From positions 1 to 64,000 of the forward strand of contig CASGAQ010000003.1 of the NCBI GenBank assembly GCA_949299535.1: DNA of 64,000 nt. The letters run 5' to 3'. Below the pieces are notes generated by a model. That model made no database searches and was not told the DNA's origin. It saw only the letters and a program-made list of their open reading frames with translations. Positions 8,699-17,200 of this stretch are shown here, piece by piece. Both the position numbers and the translations under genes were made by a program. Position 1 is the stretch's first letter. Each line of letters opens with the position of its first letter. The stretch comes from an uncultured Eubacteriales bacterium. Its GTDB lineage: Bacteria; Bacillota; Clostridia; Oscillospirales; CAG-272.

Positions 8699-10189
8699 TC
8701 AATCTACCAATGATTTAACTATATGAACGGTAATCGGGGCGCGTGCGTTTACGACGGATTTTTCAAAAGTTTCCGGGTCATAAGCGTCGATAGTGACTAT
8801 CATTTCGTAATCGCCCTCAGGAAGCATGGTTCCGTCCGGAAGAGCCGAGAGCTGAGCAAGCTCAAGTTCGTAACCTATCTGAAGTCTTCCCGACGTGTAA
8901 AGAGTTTGATATGTACTTTCAGGATCGTAATTTCCGCTTGCTTCAAGTTCGTTCTGCTCTTCCTCGGAGCGTCCCGTTCTTCCTATCGTGCGGAGCAGTT
9001 CTGCGTCGCTTATAACTATTTTTATCACGACGTCCTGAGTAGAACGCTTCGGATTGACATAATTTATTATCGCAACGCCTGTTTCAACATTCGCATAGAC
9101 CTCTTGGTTAAGTTCAAAACTGATACGGTTCGAACCTGCGGGAGGAGGCGTCACGGGAGTATTATCCACAATGGGTTTGCCGTTCGGGTCTATCGTTATC
9201 GGTTTGTACGGAGAGTTGAAATTTTGCCAAAGAATTATACAACCTATTATCAAAAGCAAAAGGCATAACGAGAGTATGGGAAGCAGGAATAATATAATAG
9301 GTATAACTTCCGTTACTTTGCCTATGAAACAGCATCTTGCGATAGTTCCGCTGTTTTTGCCGCAGAAACCGCCGCATACGTTCTGTGCACTGACTTTGGC
9401 AATAACCGTGCAGTTAATGATATTTCCGCCGTCATTAAAAGCGCACATTCCGCCGGAAACGGAACCGTCTTTTGCATTCAAAACGCAGTCTAACGTGAGG
9501 TTTGCCACACATCCGTTCTTTATACAGCCGAAAAATCCCGCTTGAGGCAATCCTTTGGACACTATTTTGAAGTTTGATATGCGAAAACCATTGCCGTTGA
9601 AAGTACCGGTAAACGGTGTTGAATCATAAAGACCTATCGGCAGCCACTTTTTGCCGTGAAGATTTATATCCTTAGTCAGAATATACGAAGACGAGGCTGC
9701 CTCAACATCGCCGGAAGCTATTCTCTTTGCCATGGAGAAAAGCTGTTCAGCGTTGCTTATCTCGATCGCGTTTTCCGCAGAGGTTTCGAGTTTTATCTTA
9801 CCTTCTGTAAAACCGAGCGAATCAGATTTTTCATCAGGCACATACCATGTGGAAGAAAGTGACAGCTTGCTTTTTGCCTCGGCGGCATTTTTGCAGTCGA
9901 CTATAAAAGACTGGTCTATATAAAGATCGTCTTTTTTATTTTTGGAGTAACGGACAAAACCGCTGTCCTTTATCTCTCCTTTGCTGATACTGCAAAACGC
10001 GGCTATGTTCTCTTTGCCGAAAGTTCGCTTCTGTACTACCGAACGAGTTATCGAGCCGCTGTTTTCGAAAGCAAAGCCCGCGGCATTCGTCTTGTATTTT
10101 ATCTTCGAATCCGTATAGCAGTCGACTATCGTGCCGGAGTTATACGAAACAAAACCGCCAACTCTATTGGAATATGAGGAAATTTTCAT
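8699..10189 (-). CDS. GLUG/beta-helix membrane protein, first gene of the phase-variable operon
   Basis: About 496 residues from the ATG at 10189; a TTG at 10213 is an alternative, and neither has an ideal ribosome site. GLUG-type beta-helix repeats occupy about residues 11-75 (GGFVSYNSGTIVDC and similar) and about 190-292 (FTGTFNGNGF, GFFGCIKNG, GGFCGKNSGTI). A single hydrophobic helix spans about 295-320, and an Asn/Pro linker leads to a C-terminal beta domain of about 170 residues ending with a YDPET motif. There is no N-terminal signal peptide, and the N-terminal half is Cys-containing. By topology the helix repeats would lie inside the cell and the C-terminal domain outside, which is odd for GLUG proteins. 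It is the first gene reached by the invertible promoter. Confidence 0.75.
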   Translation of the reverse strand: MKISSYSNRVGGFVSYNSGTIVDCYTDSKIKYKTNAAGFAFENSGSITRSVVQKRTFGKENIAAFCSISKGEIKDSGFVRYSKNKKDDLYIDQSFIVDCKNAAEAKSKLSLSSTWYVPDEKSDSLGFTEGKIKLETSAENAIEISNAEQLFSMAKRIASGDVEAASSSYILTKDINLHGKKWLPIGLYDSTPFTGTFNGNGFRISNFKIVSKGLPQAGFFGCIKNGCVANLTLDCVLNAKDGSVSGGMCAFNDGGNIINCTVIAKVSAQNVCGGFCGKNSGTIARCCFIGKVTEVIPIILFLLPILSLCLLLLIIGCIILWQNFNSPYKPITIDPNGKPIVDNTPVTPPPAGSNRISFELNQEVYANVETGVAIINYVNPKRSTQDVVIKIVISDAELLRTIGRTGRSEEEQNELEASGNYDPESTYQTLYTSGRLQIGYELELAQLSALPDGTMLPEGDYEMIVTIDAYDPETFEKSVVNARAPITVHIVKSLVD

Positions 10190-10396
10190 ACTGTTTATCG
10201 CATCCTTTCTCAAAACCTACAGTCAAAATTTCATTCCGGCAAACGAGTGAAATCGACTGCGGAAACAAACCAAAACATAATCAGAAAATCATTTATAATT
10301 TTTAGAGGTTCCCAAAGATATTTATACTATAAAAATATACTTATATTATGATATTAAAATCAAATATGATATAGAAGTAAAAAGGTAAATATAACT

Positions 10397-10463
10397 ACAT
10401 AATATCGATTACGTTGTATTTAATGGTTGTATTTATTATACCATAAAACAATATTATAGTCAA
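10397..10463 (-). repeat. 67-bp inverted repeat, left copy (promoter P1 plus site A)
   Basis: It is a perfect reverse complement of 10695-10761. Read on the minus strand it contains promoter P1, a short initial transcribed region and recombination core A. Flanking sequence diverges at once on both sides. Confidence 0.9.
10435..10463 (-). promoter_or_regulatory. Promoter P1, facing the surface operon
   Basis: -35 TTGACT (10458-10463), an exact 17-bp spacer and -10 TATAAT (10435-10440) on the minus strand. Transcription should begin near 10428, cross core site A and run through a leader of about 240 nt into the GLUG membrane-protein gene. Confidence 0.85.
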
Positions 10464-10523
10464 TCAAAAAACTGGATAATTAGGGCTTTTTTTCTTTTTT
10501 CGGTTGTCGCACGGCTACTCAAA

Positions 10524-10567
10524 AAACGTAAATTTTATACTATATAAACGTAAATTTTATACTATAT
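10524..10567. repeat. Two perfect tandem 22-bp repeats inside the invertible segment
   Basis: The 22-bp unit beginning AAACGTAAATTTTATAC occurs at 10524-10545 and 10546-10567. Being within the segment but away from the core sites, it could bind an accessory DNA-bending or directionality protein (inference). Nearby, an imperfect 21-bp direct repeat (about 10623-10664) runs into core site B. Confidence 0.8.
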
Positions 10568-10655
10568 ATACAAGATATACGAGAATTTTTTTGAATTTGT
10601 TGATTTAAAAAATATCATTTTAGCGAAATAATACAACGCACTAGTGAAATAATAT

Positions 10656-10674
10656 AACGTAATCGATATTATGT
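10656..10674 (+). repeat. Recombination core site B
   Basis: Core AACGTAATCGATATTATGT in plus orientation, within arms ATAACGTAAT and ATTATGTAGT around an asymmetric CGAT centre. It is followed by the same 22 bp that follow site A, so A and B form the longest site-plus-flank pair. It is a direct repeat of site C, 87 bp away. Confidence 0.8.
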
Positions 10675-10694
10675 AGTTATATTTACCTTTTTAC

Positions 10695-10723
10695 TTGACT
10701 ATAATATTGTTTTATGGTATAAT
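10695..10723 (+). promoter_or_regulatory. Promoter P2, identical to P1 but facing the recombinase 3' end
   Basis: -35 TTGACT (10695-10700), a 17-bp spacer and -10 TATAAT (10718-10723) on the plus strand. Transcription would start near 10730, cross site C and run antisense into the end of the recombinase gene. Confidence 0.8.
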
Positions 10724-10761
10724 AAATACAACCATTAAATACAACGTAATCGATATTATGT
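10695..10761 (+). repeat. 67-bp inverted repeat, right copy (promoter P2 plus site C)
   Basis: It is a perfect reverse complement of 10397-10463. Sites A and C could also recombine, inverting 365 bp and swapping the two promoters without silencing the operon. Confidence 0.9.
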
Positions 10762-10764
10762 TGT
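10741..10764 (+). repeat. Recombination core site C
   Basis: The arms ACAACGTAAT and ATTATGTTGT are inverted repeats with one mismatch around CGAT, the layout of a tyrosine-recombinase crossover site. It lies 30 bp beyond the stop codon of the recombinase gene. Confidence 0.75.
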
Positions 10765-10793
10765 ACAAAATTATGCTGTATAAACACGTATTG

Positions 10794-11633
10794 TCAGAAC
10801 CGCAAAAGATCCAACATTTGAATTTGCCTGCGATGATTTTCTCCGCTTTCCATGGTATAAATTCTCGTTGTATTGACGCTGCTGTGTCCGAGGACATCGG
10901 CAAGGCGAACTATATCTCGGCAAGCGCCGTAAAACGTTCTAGCAAATAAATGGCGCAGATTATGAGGAAAAATCTTGCTTTCCTCTATGCCCGCTTCCCT
11001 GCCGAGTTTTTTCATATCATTCCATATATTAGAACGATGGAGCGGTTTTCCGTTTTTGGTAACAAAAACAGGACCGCTTTTTATATTTTTCTTTAAAACA
11101 TATATTTTTAAGGCTTTGCATAACTGACGCGGAAGAAATACCACGCGCAGTTTTCCTTTGCAGTTTATTTCCGCCTTCTCGTTTTTTACGGCCTCAACTG
11201 ATATATATTTGAGTTCAGACACTCTTATTCCTGTCGAGCATATGGTCTGTATGATGAGATTTATGCGCTCATTATTTTTCATACGCGAGGCGGAAATCAA
11301 TTTTTCATACTCGCTTTTATCAAGTTCTCTCTCCTCTGCGGCAAATATACGCCGCTGTATCTTTATGGTTTTCAATTTCATATCATGCCAATCCATATAT
11401 GAGAAAAAGCTGTTGAGCGATGATATTATGGAATTGACGCTGGCAGGGGCATACCTGTCCGAAAGAAAAGCTTTATATCGCAAAACGTCCGCTTTATCAA
11501 AATCCTTGCCGCCGAGCCACAAAGCAAATACATTTACATCTCTAATATATTTTTCGACCGTAGACCTGCTCTTTTCCTCAAATTCAAGGTGTTGTCTGAA
11601 TGAAATAATTTTTTCTTCGTATATTTTTTCCAT
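10794..11633 (-). CDS. Tyrosine site-specific recombinase, probable invertase of the promoter switch
   Basis: 279 residues. An N-terminal SAM-like core-binding domain (about 1-95) precedes a catalytic domain. All active-site residues are visible: Arg137 in STGIRVSEL, the beta-hairpin Lys in CKGKLRV (159 or 161), His224 and Arg227 in HNLRH, His250 in LGHSS, and Tyr259 in RIYTM. The start at 11633 is fixed by GGAGAGGAGA about 7 nt upstream; a longer in-frame start at 11672 has none. Tyrosine recombinases of this size next to inverted repeats carry out promoter inversion in Clostridia and Bacteroides. No transposase, excisionase or tRNA attachment site is nearby, so a local switch role is favoured over a mobile-element integrase. 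Confidence 0.88.
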   Translation of the reverse strand: MEKIYEEKIISFRQHLEFEEKSRSTVEKYIRDVNVFALWLGGKDFDKADVLRYKAFLSDRYAPASVNSIISSLNSFFSYMDWHDMKLKTIKIQRRIFAAEERELDKSEYEKLISASRMKNNERINLIIQTICSTGIRVSELKYISVEAVKNEKAEINCKGKLRVVFLPRQLCKALKIYVLKKNIKSGPVFVTKNGKPLHRSNIWNDMKKLGREAGIEESKIFPHNLRHLFARTFYGACRDIVRLADVLGHSSVNTTRIYTMESGENHRRQIQMLDLLRF

Positions 11634-11702
11634 TATATATTCTCCTCTCCCGCACTTGATAAGCCCTAACAATCGCGGCGGTAATTTTTAAATTTACTAT
11701 AT

Positions 11703-11731
11703 ATTATATATTACAGATAAGGCTTTGTTAA
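11703..11731 (-). promoter_or_regulatory. Promoter of the recombinase gene
   Basis: -35 TTAACA (11726-11731), 17-bp spacer, -10 TATAAT (11703-11708) on the minus strand. It lies outside the invertible region, so recombinase expression should not depend on switch orientation except through antisense P2. Confidence 0.7.
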
Positions 11732-11762
11732 TGATTTTTCTCAAAAACAAAAGTTTTAATAC

Positions 11763-11792
11763 AAAAAAAGGCGCGGTAACCGCGCCTTTTTT
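11763..11792. terminator. Bidirectional terminator
   Basis: GGCGCGGTAACCGCGCC (11770-11786) is flanked by seven A and six T. It ends the small gene at 11801-11899 on the minus strand and insulates it from the recombinase. Confidence 0.8.
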
Positions 11793-11800
11793 AGGTTTTA

Positions 11801-11899
11801 TCAGCCGCAACCGCCGCAGGAGCAGCAGAGAAGAAGAATGGCTATGATAAAGATCCAGATAAAGTTTTCGTTGTTAAAAAGATTGCAAAGGCAGTTCAT
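11801..11899 (-). CDS. 32-residue Cys-tailed membrane peptide
   Basis: The peptide has an N-terminal MNCLCNLFNNENF segment, one hydrophobic helix and the tail LLCCSCGGCG. A perfect AGGAGG lies 5 nt before the ATG and a strong terminator follows, so this is a real small gene. A longer in-frame reading starting at 12088 has no support. Very similar short peptides with a hydrophobic helix and a Cys/Gly tail occur in spore-forming Firmicutes (YjcZ-like or high-cysteine small proteins, from memory), often tied to sporulation. The function here is unknown; seven Cys suggest metal binding or disulfide cross-linking. Confidence 0.75.
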   Translation of the reverse strand: MNCLCNLFNNENFIWIFIIAILLLCCSCGGCG

Positions 11900-12126
11900 A
11901 ATGTCCTCCTGTATAGTTAAAGTTAAGTAATGTTCTTTGCATAGACTCAAGCTTTGCTTTCGTCTATCTGTTATTATTGTATGCCGTATCTGTCTTTTTG
12001 TGACAGACAATTCCAAAAAACGACTTTTTGCCTGCGCCAACGCGCTTTTTCGGAGCCGTTTATACGCTCCTGTAAGCATTATATGCAAAAAGTGCCGGAG
12101 TGTGAAAGAACTGCATTGCGTAATTT

Positions 12127-13506
12127 TTAAACCATGTCATTTTTATCAGCAGGAGACTCCGTAGAAGCATTACTGTCAAAATCTCCGCGCCTTTTCATTC
12201 GTAAAAGGATAAATATAGCCAACACGGAAACTATCAAAGCCGTAACGGCAGAGTTTAACCATATCCCATTCAATCCCAAAGGATACAGCACAACAAGAAG
12301 AAGTATCGGCACCGCAAAAGTATTTGACACAGACAGAACCGTTGCGGGCAAAGGTTTGTCCAGCGCTATCAAAAATCCCTGTATGGCAAACGGAAACCAC
12401 CTAAAAATGTTCACAAGACAGTAAAGACGCAAAGCCTTTACACCCACGGAAAGGATCTCCTCGCTGTTTTCCCCCAAAAACAGCGATACAAACGTCTCAG
12501 GGAACATCTGCATTACGAACATTCCGAGCAGAGATATTGCCGCACTTGATATAAGGCAGTACTTTACAATACGTTTTACTCTGTCGAAATATCCCGCGCC
12601 CCAGTTATAGCCTATTGCCGGCTGCAGAGAGTCGCATGTTCCGTATAAGAGCTGCTGAACGATATCGCCTATATTTACAAGTATTCCGTAAACAGATACC
12701 GCCGACGTTCCCCCAACGCGAAGAAGCACTGCATTGATAAGTATAGATGTTATCCTCGCCGCTGTGTTGCTTAGAAAATTCGGACTGCCGCTCGACACGA
12801 ACTGACCAAATATCCTAAAACTGAAACGAGGTATGCAAAACTGCAAAGTCAGTTTCTTTTGTATAAAAGGGATAAGTGATATAACGGCGCAAACTATCAT
12901 GCCGGAAGAAACAGCTATCGGAGAACCTGCAATGCCCAGTTTCCAAACGCATATACAAAGGTACTGCATGACGAGTATTACAGCAGACATGGTAATATTC
13001 AGCGCCATACTGCTTTTTATCTTTCCGCATATACGCAGGAAATTGTCCATTGCAAATATCAATGTCGTAAACGGAGAAAAAACGGCGTAAGTACGCAAAT
13101 ACTTGATACCGAGTTCCGCAACCTCGCCCTCCGCCTGCATAGCCCAAAGAATCGCAGGAGCGGAAAAATATAAAGCAATACCCGATATAAACCCAACAAC
13201 GACTATTGAAATGCAAGCGCAGGTAAAATAATTATTCGCCTCTTTATTTTGATTTTTTCCCAGTGCTATCGAGATGGGAACCGCCGAGCCGACGCCTATA
13301 AGGTCTGCCAGCGAAAAATTGATTAGTACGAAAGGTATCGCAAGATTCATTGCGGCAAAAGCATTATCACCGAGAAAATTGCCCACGAATATGCTGTCAA
13401 ATATTCCCCACAACGAAGACGCGACCATGCTGACGGCACCCGGTACAGCTACCATCAGAAATAATTTTATCGCCGAAGTCTTTATATAAAGATCAAAACT
13501 TTTCAT
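12127..13506 (-). CDS. MATE-family multidrug/cation antiporter
   Basis: About 459 residues with the usual twelve hydrophobic segments in two bundles. The N-terminal bundle has the typical VPGAVSMVASSLWGIFDSIFVG start and the second bundle a parallel GSPNFLSNTAARI segment. These are inner-membrane Na+- or H+-coupled exporters of cationic drugs and small amines. The start at 13506 has AAAGGAAG 8 nt upstream; a GTG at 13515 overlaps it. The gene has its own promoter and a leader of about 100 nt ending in a strong terminator, see the entry at 13564. If that leader is a guanidine-IV riboswitch, the substrate would be guanidine or a related cation (inference). Confidence 0.92.
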   Translation of the reverse strand: MKSFDLYIKTSAIKLFLMVAVPGAVSMVASSLWGIFDSIFVGNFLGDNAFAAMNLAIPFVLINFSLADLIGVGSAVPISIALGKNQNKEANNYFTCACISIVVVGFISGIALYFSAPAILWAMQAEGEVAELGIKYLRTYAVFSPFTTLIFAMDNFLRICGKIKSSMALNITMSAVILVMQYLCICVWKLGIAGSPIAVSSGMIVCAVISLIPFIQKKLTLQFCIPRFSFRIFGQFVSSGSPNFLSNTAARITSILINAVLLRVGGTSAVSVYGILVNIGDIVQQLLYGTCDSLQPAIGYNWGAGYFDRVKRIVKYCLISSAAISLLGMFVMQMFPETFVSLFLGENSEEILSVGVKALRLYCLVNIFRWFPFAIQGFLIALDKPLPATVLSVSNTFAVPILLLVVLYPLGLNGIWLNSAVTALIVSVLAIFILLRMKRRGDFDSNASTESPADKNDMV

Positions 13507-13563
13507 TTTTGACACTTCCTTTCAAAAATATTTCCTAATAAATATAATAGACACAAAGCAAAA

Positions 13564-13669
13564 CAAAAAGCGCCCGGTTATTTTTTCAATAACCGGGCGC
13601 ACTCGACATCTTCCAATCGACCTTGGCTTTTTTTATAAGCCGAGCATTGCTCAGTCCTCCGATGACACG
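13564..13669 (-). ncRNA. Terminator-type leader RNA upstream of the MATE gene, candidate guanidine-IV (mepA) riboswitch
   Basis: The RNA starts near 13669. It begins AGTCGTGTC and contains ATCGGAGGACTGAGC, a GAGC-AAT-GCTC hairpin, a GGCTT/AAGCC hairpin and finally a 13-bp terminator stem (13570-13582 with 13588-13600) plus TTTTT, all before the ribosome site. GCTCGG in the first hairpin can pair with CCGGGC of the terminator, giving an antiterminator. The mepA motif (guanidine-IV) is known upstream of MATE genes in Clostridia as a transcriptional ON switch. My class assignment rests on this context and partial recall of the consensus. Confidence 0.6.
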
Positions 13670-13675
13670 ACTATG

Positions 13676-13704
13676 ATTATAGTCTGTTTTAGGACAAAAG
13701 TCAA
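13676..13704 (-). promoter_or_regulatory. Promoter of the MATE leader
   Basis: -35 TTGACT (13699-13704), 17-bp spacer, -10 TATAAT (13676-13681). It fixes the 5' end of the leader RNA near 13669. Confidence 0.8.
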
Positions 13705-13739
13705 TAGCCTTTCTTAATATTCCTTAAAGCTCGCAGCTT

Positions 13740-14258
13740 TTATTTAGTTTTGAAGCGTTTTGATTTTCCGATAGTATATCCGGCTATGAATGTGAATATC
13801 ATAAAAATAAGATCAAGGTAAAGACCGAATATACCTATATCTATAAACTCATAAATAAAAGTATCGACATATGAGAAAAGTCCCATGCCGATTCCGGCAA
13901 ACAAAGCAACATCGGAAAGTTCAGATACTTCAAATCCCGTGAAGAACAGCGAAACGGTATAAACGAGAGTGCAGATTATCGGTACGGCATGTGCAACGAC
14001 GACAGCCACCTTGATATCAGCATGATAATAAGCAAACAAAGCTCCGCAAGCGCCCCAACAAAGCATTGCAAAAACAAGCACTATAATTCCGGAAACGTGA
14101 AACATCTCCGCCTTTATAAAAGGCACCGCGTCTGACAGTATCAAAAGATAGAGCGCCGAGGAAAGCAGAGGAACGAGCGAGAGAAGCCATACCCAGAAAG
14201 GAGCTTTTTTGACGCTCAGCTTGTTGTTTTCTTGTTTTTTGTTTTCTTTTTTCAGCAT
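13740..14258 (-). CDS. Small integral membrane protein, unknown function
   Basis: 172 residues with four hydrophobic segments (about 21-42, 52-78, 83-107 and 137-163), a Lys/Asn-rich cytoplasmic N-terminus and a basic C-terminal tail. I do not recognise a family. It starts 12 nt after addA, with AAAGGG 7 nt before the ATG, so it is probably translated from the addA transcript. There are no catalytic motifs. A link to DNA repair is suggested only by position. Confidence 0.75.
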   Translation of the reverse strand: MLKKENKKQENNKLSVKKAPFWVWLLSLVPLLSSALYLLILSDAVPFIKAEMFHVSGIIVLVFAMLCWGACGALFAYYHADIKVAVVVAHAVPIICTLVYTVSLFFTGFEVSELSDVALFAGIGMGLFSYVDTFIYEFIDIGIFGLYLDLIFMIFTFIAGYTIGKSKRFKTK

Positions 14259-14270
14259 AATGTTACCCTT

Positions 14271-17200
14271 TCATATTTCAATAGTTTTATTTAATGCAAA
14301 AGAATATATATACGCGTGAGCGCACGGCACGCCGAACATCTCGTGGCAAGCATATTTGTAATAACCTATCTGTCGGCTGTGACGCTCACGCAATATCCTC
14401 TCCGCCTCATCGGGCGGAATGCCGAAGGCAAATGAATCGGTCTTGTAATCCACAAGTATCAGCTCCCCTGCTTCATCGAAAAACGCGCAGTCTATAATTC
14501 CCTGCACCAAAAGCTTTTCCCCGGCAAGAGCGAGCTTTGTCGACTCCTCAAGCGTAAAGTTTTCCGCGGGATAATTTATGATAAATCTTTTTTCGCGGTA
14601 TATGCGCTTGCTTTTTTTCATCTGTTCGGCAAGCGGGTTTCTGAAAAAACTTTTCAGCGCGCGCCTGTTGATCAGCGCGGCGTCGCCCGGAAATATGAAT
14701 TTCCGAGCCTCAAGCCTCGATATCTCCCCGTCCACTCCGAACTTCTCAACATAATCAAAATCGAAAAACTGCATAAACAAGTGCGTGGCGTTTCCGCGTT
14801 TAGCTCCGTCCGCCGCACTTTCTTCGGCAAGCATGAATTTTGGTACCGGAACATCAGCAGTGCCTTCTGCCGTTTCCGTCTCATCTTTTGACGTGTCGTT
14901 TTCATCAAGCACATCAGGATAAAGACGCGACACCGAAAGTTTTGACGGCACCTTAGACAGCGCTCCGCGCGGATAAACGAAAGAAAAACGCTCCTTTATC
15001 ATTTTTTTTGCGGCATACAGAGTGATATCCGATTCATCGCTTTCGATATCGGCGGTTTCTTCCTTCGGTAATTCGTCAGATAATTCTTCCTTATGAGTAT
15101 ATATCTCAAAAGTACATATATCGTTTCTTCCGGCTACGGCGGGCAGTATCATCTCAAGATAATTCTTTGAATTGAGCGCGCTGTACTCCGAAAAAAATTT
15201 ACCCTCGTACCCGAAATAAGAATCTCCGTCTTCGGGAAAAATATCATACTTGCACTTATTGTCCGCGATATTTCCGCTTACCTCGCCCGTAACGAATAAG
15301 CGCTCTTTAGCACGGGTAAGCGCAACGTAAAGCACCCTCATCTCCTCCTCGCACGCCGATTTTGCCGTCTTAAAAGCGGCGGCGGAACGCTGAGGAGTAT
15401 TCACTCTCTGCAAACCGTAGGCGGAAGCTATCTTAGGTATAACTCCGAGTTCTTTATCGATTATTATATCTGCGGCGGCGTCACGCTTGTTGAGCGCGGC
15501 TCCGCAGGCGCTGACAAAACATACGGGAAACTCCAGACCTTTTGACTGATGTGATGTGATGATACGCACAGCGTCTGCAGTTCCCGACGAACCGGGGATA
15601 TCTATTTTTGTACCGTTTTCTATGACGTCCGAAATAAACGAAAGAAAATCGTACACTCCTCGGAAAGTGCCTCCGGAAAACGAGCGCGCGTAATTATAAA
15701 GCTCCAAAAGATTAGCTTCGGCAGATTCGCGCTCACTCTCGCTTTCCGAGGCGGCGACGAGAGAAAGCATATCCTTTTCGATATATATCTGCCATATAAG
15801 TTCATCGCAAGGCTTTGTACGCGACTCCTCTCGGTATCTTTCATGGTCCGCAAGAAAACGCTTGCCCTTGGCAAAATCCGTATCTTCCGTAAAGCGGCAC
15901 AGCGCGTCATAAAGCGTTCCATCAGAAGAATATCTGCGAATATATATAAGTTCTTCGAGCGTGACTCCGTAAAGCGGACTTTTAAGCGTAGCCGCAAGAT
16001 AAATGTCACGCGCTGGATTGTCTATCACATTCAGAAAAGAAACGGCGAGAAGAACCTCAGGACTTTCAAAAAAACGTTCTGTTGCAAGGTCCTCGCAGGG
16101 TACACCGCGCTTTTCAAGCTCAGCAAGAAATACCGCGGCACGGTTTTTTACCGAACGCAGGATTATAACTATATCCGAAGGCATTATACGAGTTCCGTCA
16201 CTCTTTCTGCCCGTCTTCAACAGTTCTGATATCTTGTGCGCCACATATTCCGCTTCAGGTTCGGTCTGCTCTCCCGTCTCTTTAAGGCAGACGGCGACAT
16301 TAGGTCTGTCCGCGTGTCGGCCCGTACCGTAAAGCCTCTCATCTGCTCCGTAAGACATTATCCCGCCGCGCTCCATCTGCATTTCAAAGACCGCGTTGGA
16401 AAACTCAAGTATTTCGTCAGTAGATCTGAAATTTTGCGAAAGAAATATCTTCTGCTTTTCGCAAGTATTCGTCGGGGAATATTTTTCGCTTTCGGCTATA
16501 AGCTTTTCAAATATAGAAGGATCCGCGCTTCGAAAGGCATATATGCATTGCTTTACATCTCCGACGACGAATCTGTTGTCGCCGCGCGAAAGCGCACAGA
16601 ATATCTTATCCTGAACCTCGTTCGTATCCTGATATTCGTCGATATATATCTCATCGAGATCATCACTGAGAGAGCGCGCAAGCGGTGTGGGAGCGCCGTC
16701 TTCTCCGACAACCAGAGAGAGGGCTTTATGCTCTATATCGGAAAAAGATATCGCACGTCTGCGTCTTTTCTCGGCATCAAGCCTGCGCTTGTATAATCTC
16801 ATAAATTCGTATAAATCCGAAACTGCGCTGACAAGCATCTCTCTGCCCTGTTCCGACGCAGTCTCATCAAAGACAAAAATGCCTGAGCAAAGCTTTTTAC
16901 ATTCCTCCTTGAACTCGTCTCTCGCCTCGCGGCAAAACGCAACATATTCCGTAGGAATATACCCCTTGGCGGCCCTGCCGAGCTTAGCAAAGGAATGTGA
17001 TCGAAAGAGTTTACGAACATCTTCAAAACAGGATTCAGAACAGATACTTCGGTTCACCTCGTCGAGAAAAGCAGCGTCGTCGGCAAAAGCCGGGGCATAC
17101 CCTGCTATTTCATCGTGTTCCGACGCGTATTCCGCCATCGACGAAAATATTCTTCCGTAATGAGCGCACATCTTCAGTATATAATCGAAAACACCTTTGC

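Larger units (their letters stand above)
10397..10674. other. Invertible promoter segment (core site A to core site B)
   Basis: The segment is bounded by inverted copies of the core AACGTAATCGATATTATGT: minus strand at 10397-10415 (site A) and plus strand at 10656-10674 (site B). Including outer flanks, the inverted repeat is a perfect 41 bp (10375-10415 with 10656-10696). Inside is promoter P1 facing left, out of the segment across A towards the surface operon. Inversion between A and B would turn P1 away and leave the operon without a good promoter. A tyrosine recombinase gene lies immediately to the right. The sequence shows the ON orientation. Confidence 0.8.

Noticed and set aside
10524-10567. 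Start of a CRISPR array
   Set aside because: The two repeats are directly adjacent with no spacer, AT-rich, and there are no cas genes.
10794-11633. Recombinase as integrase of a mobile element
   Set aside because: No relaxase, transposase, excisionase, cargo or tRNA attachment site is nearby, and the only matching repeats form the local promoter switch.
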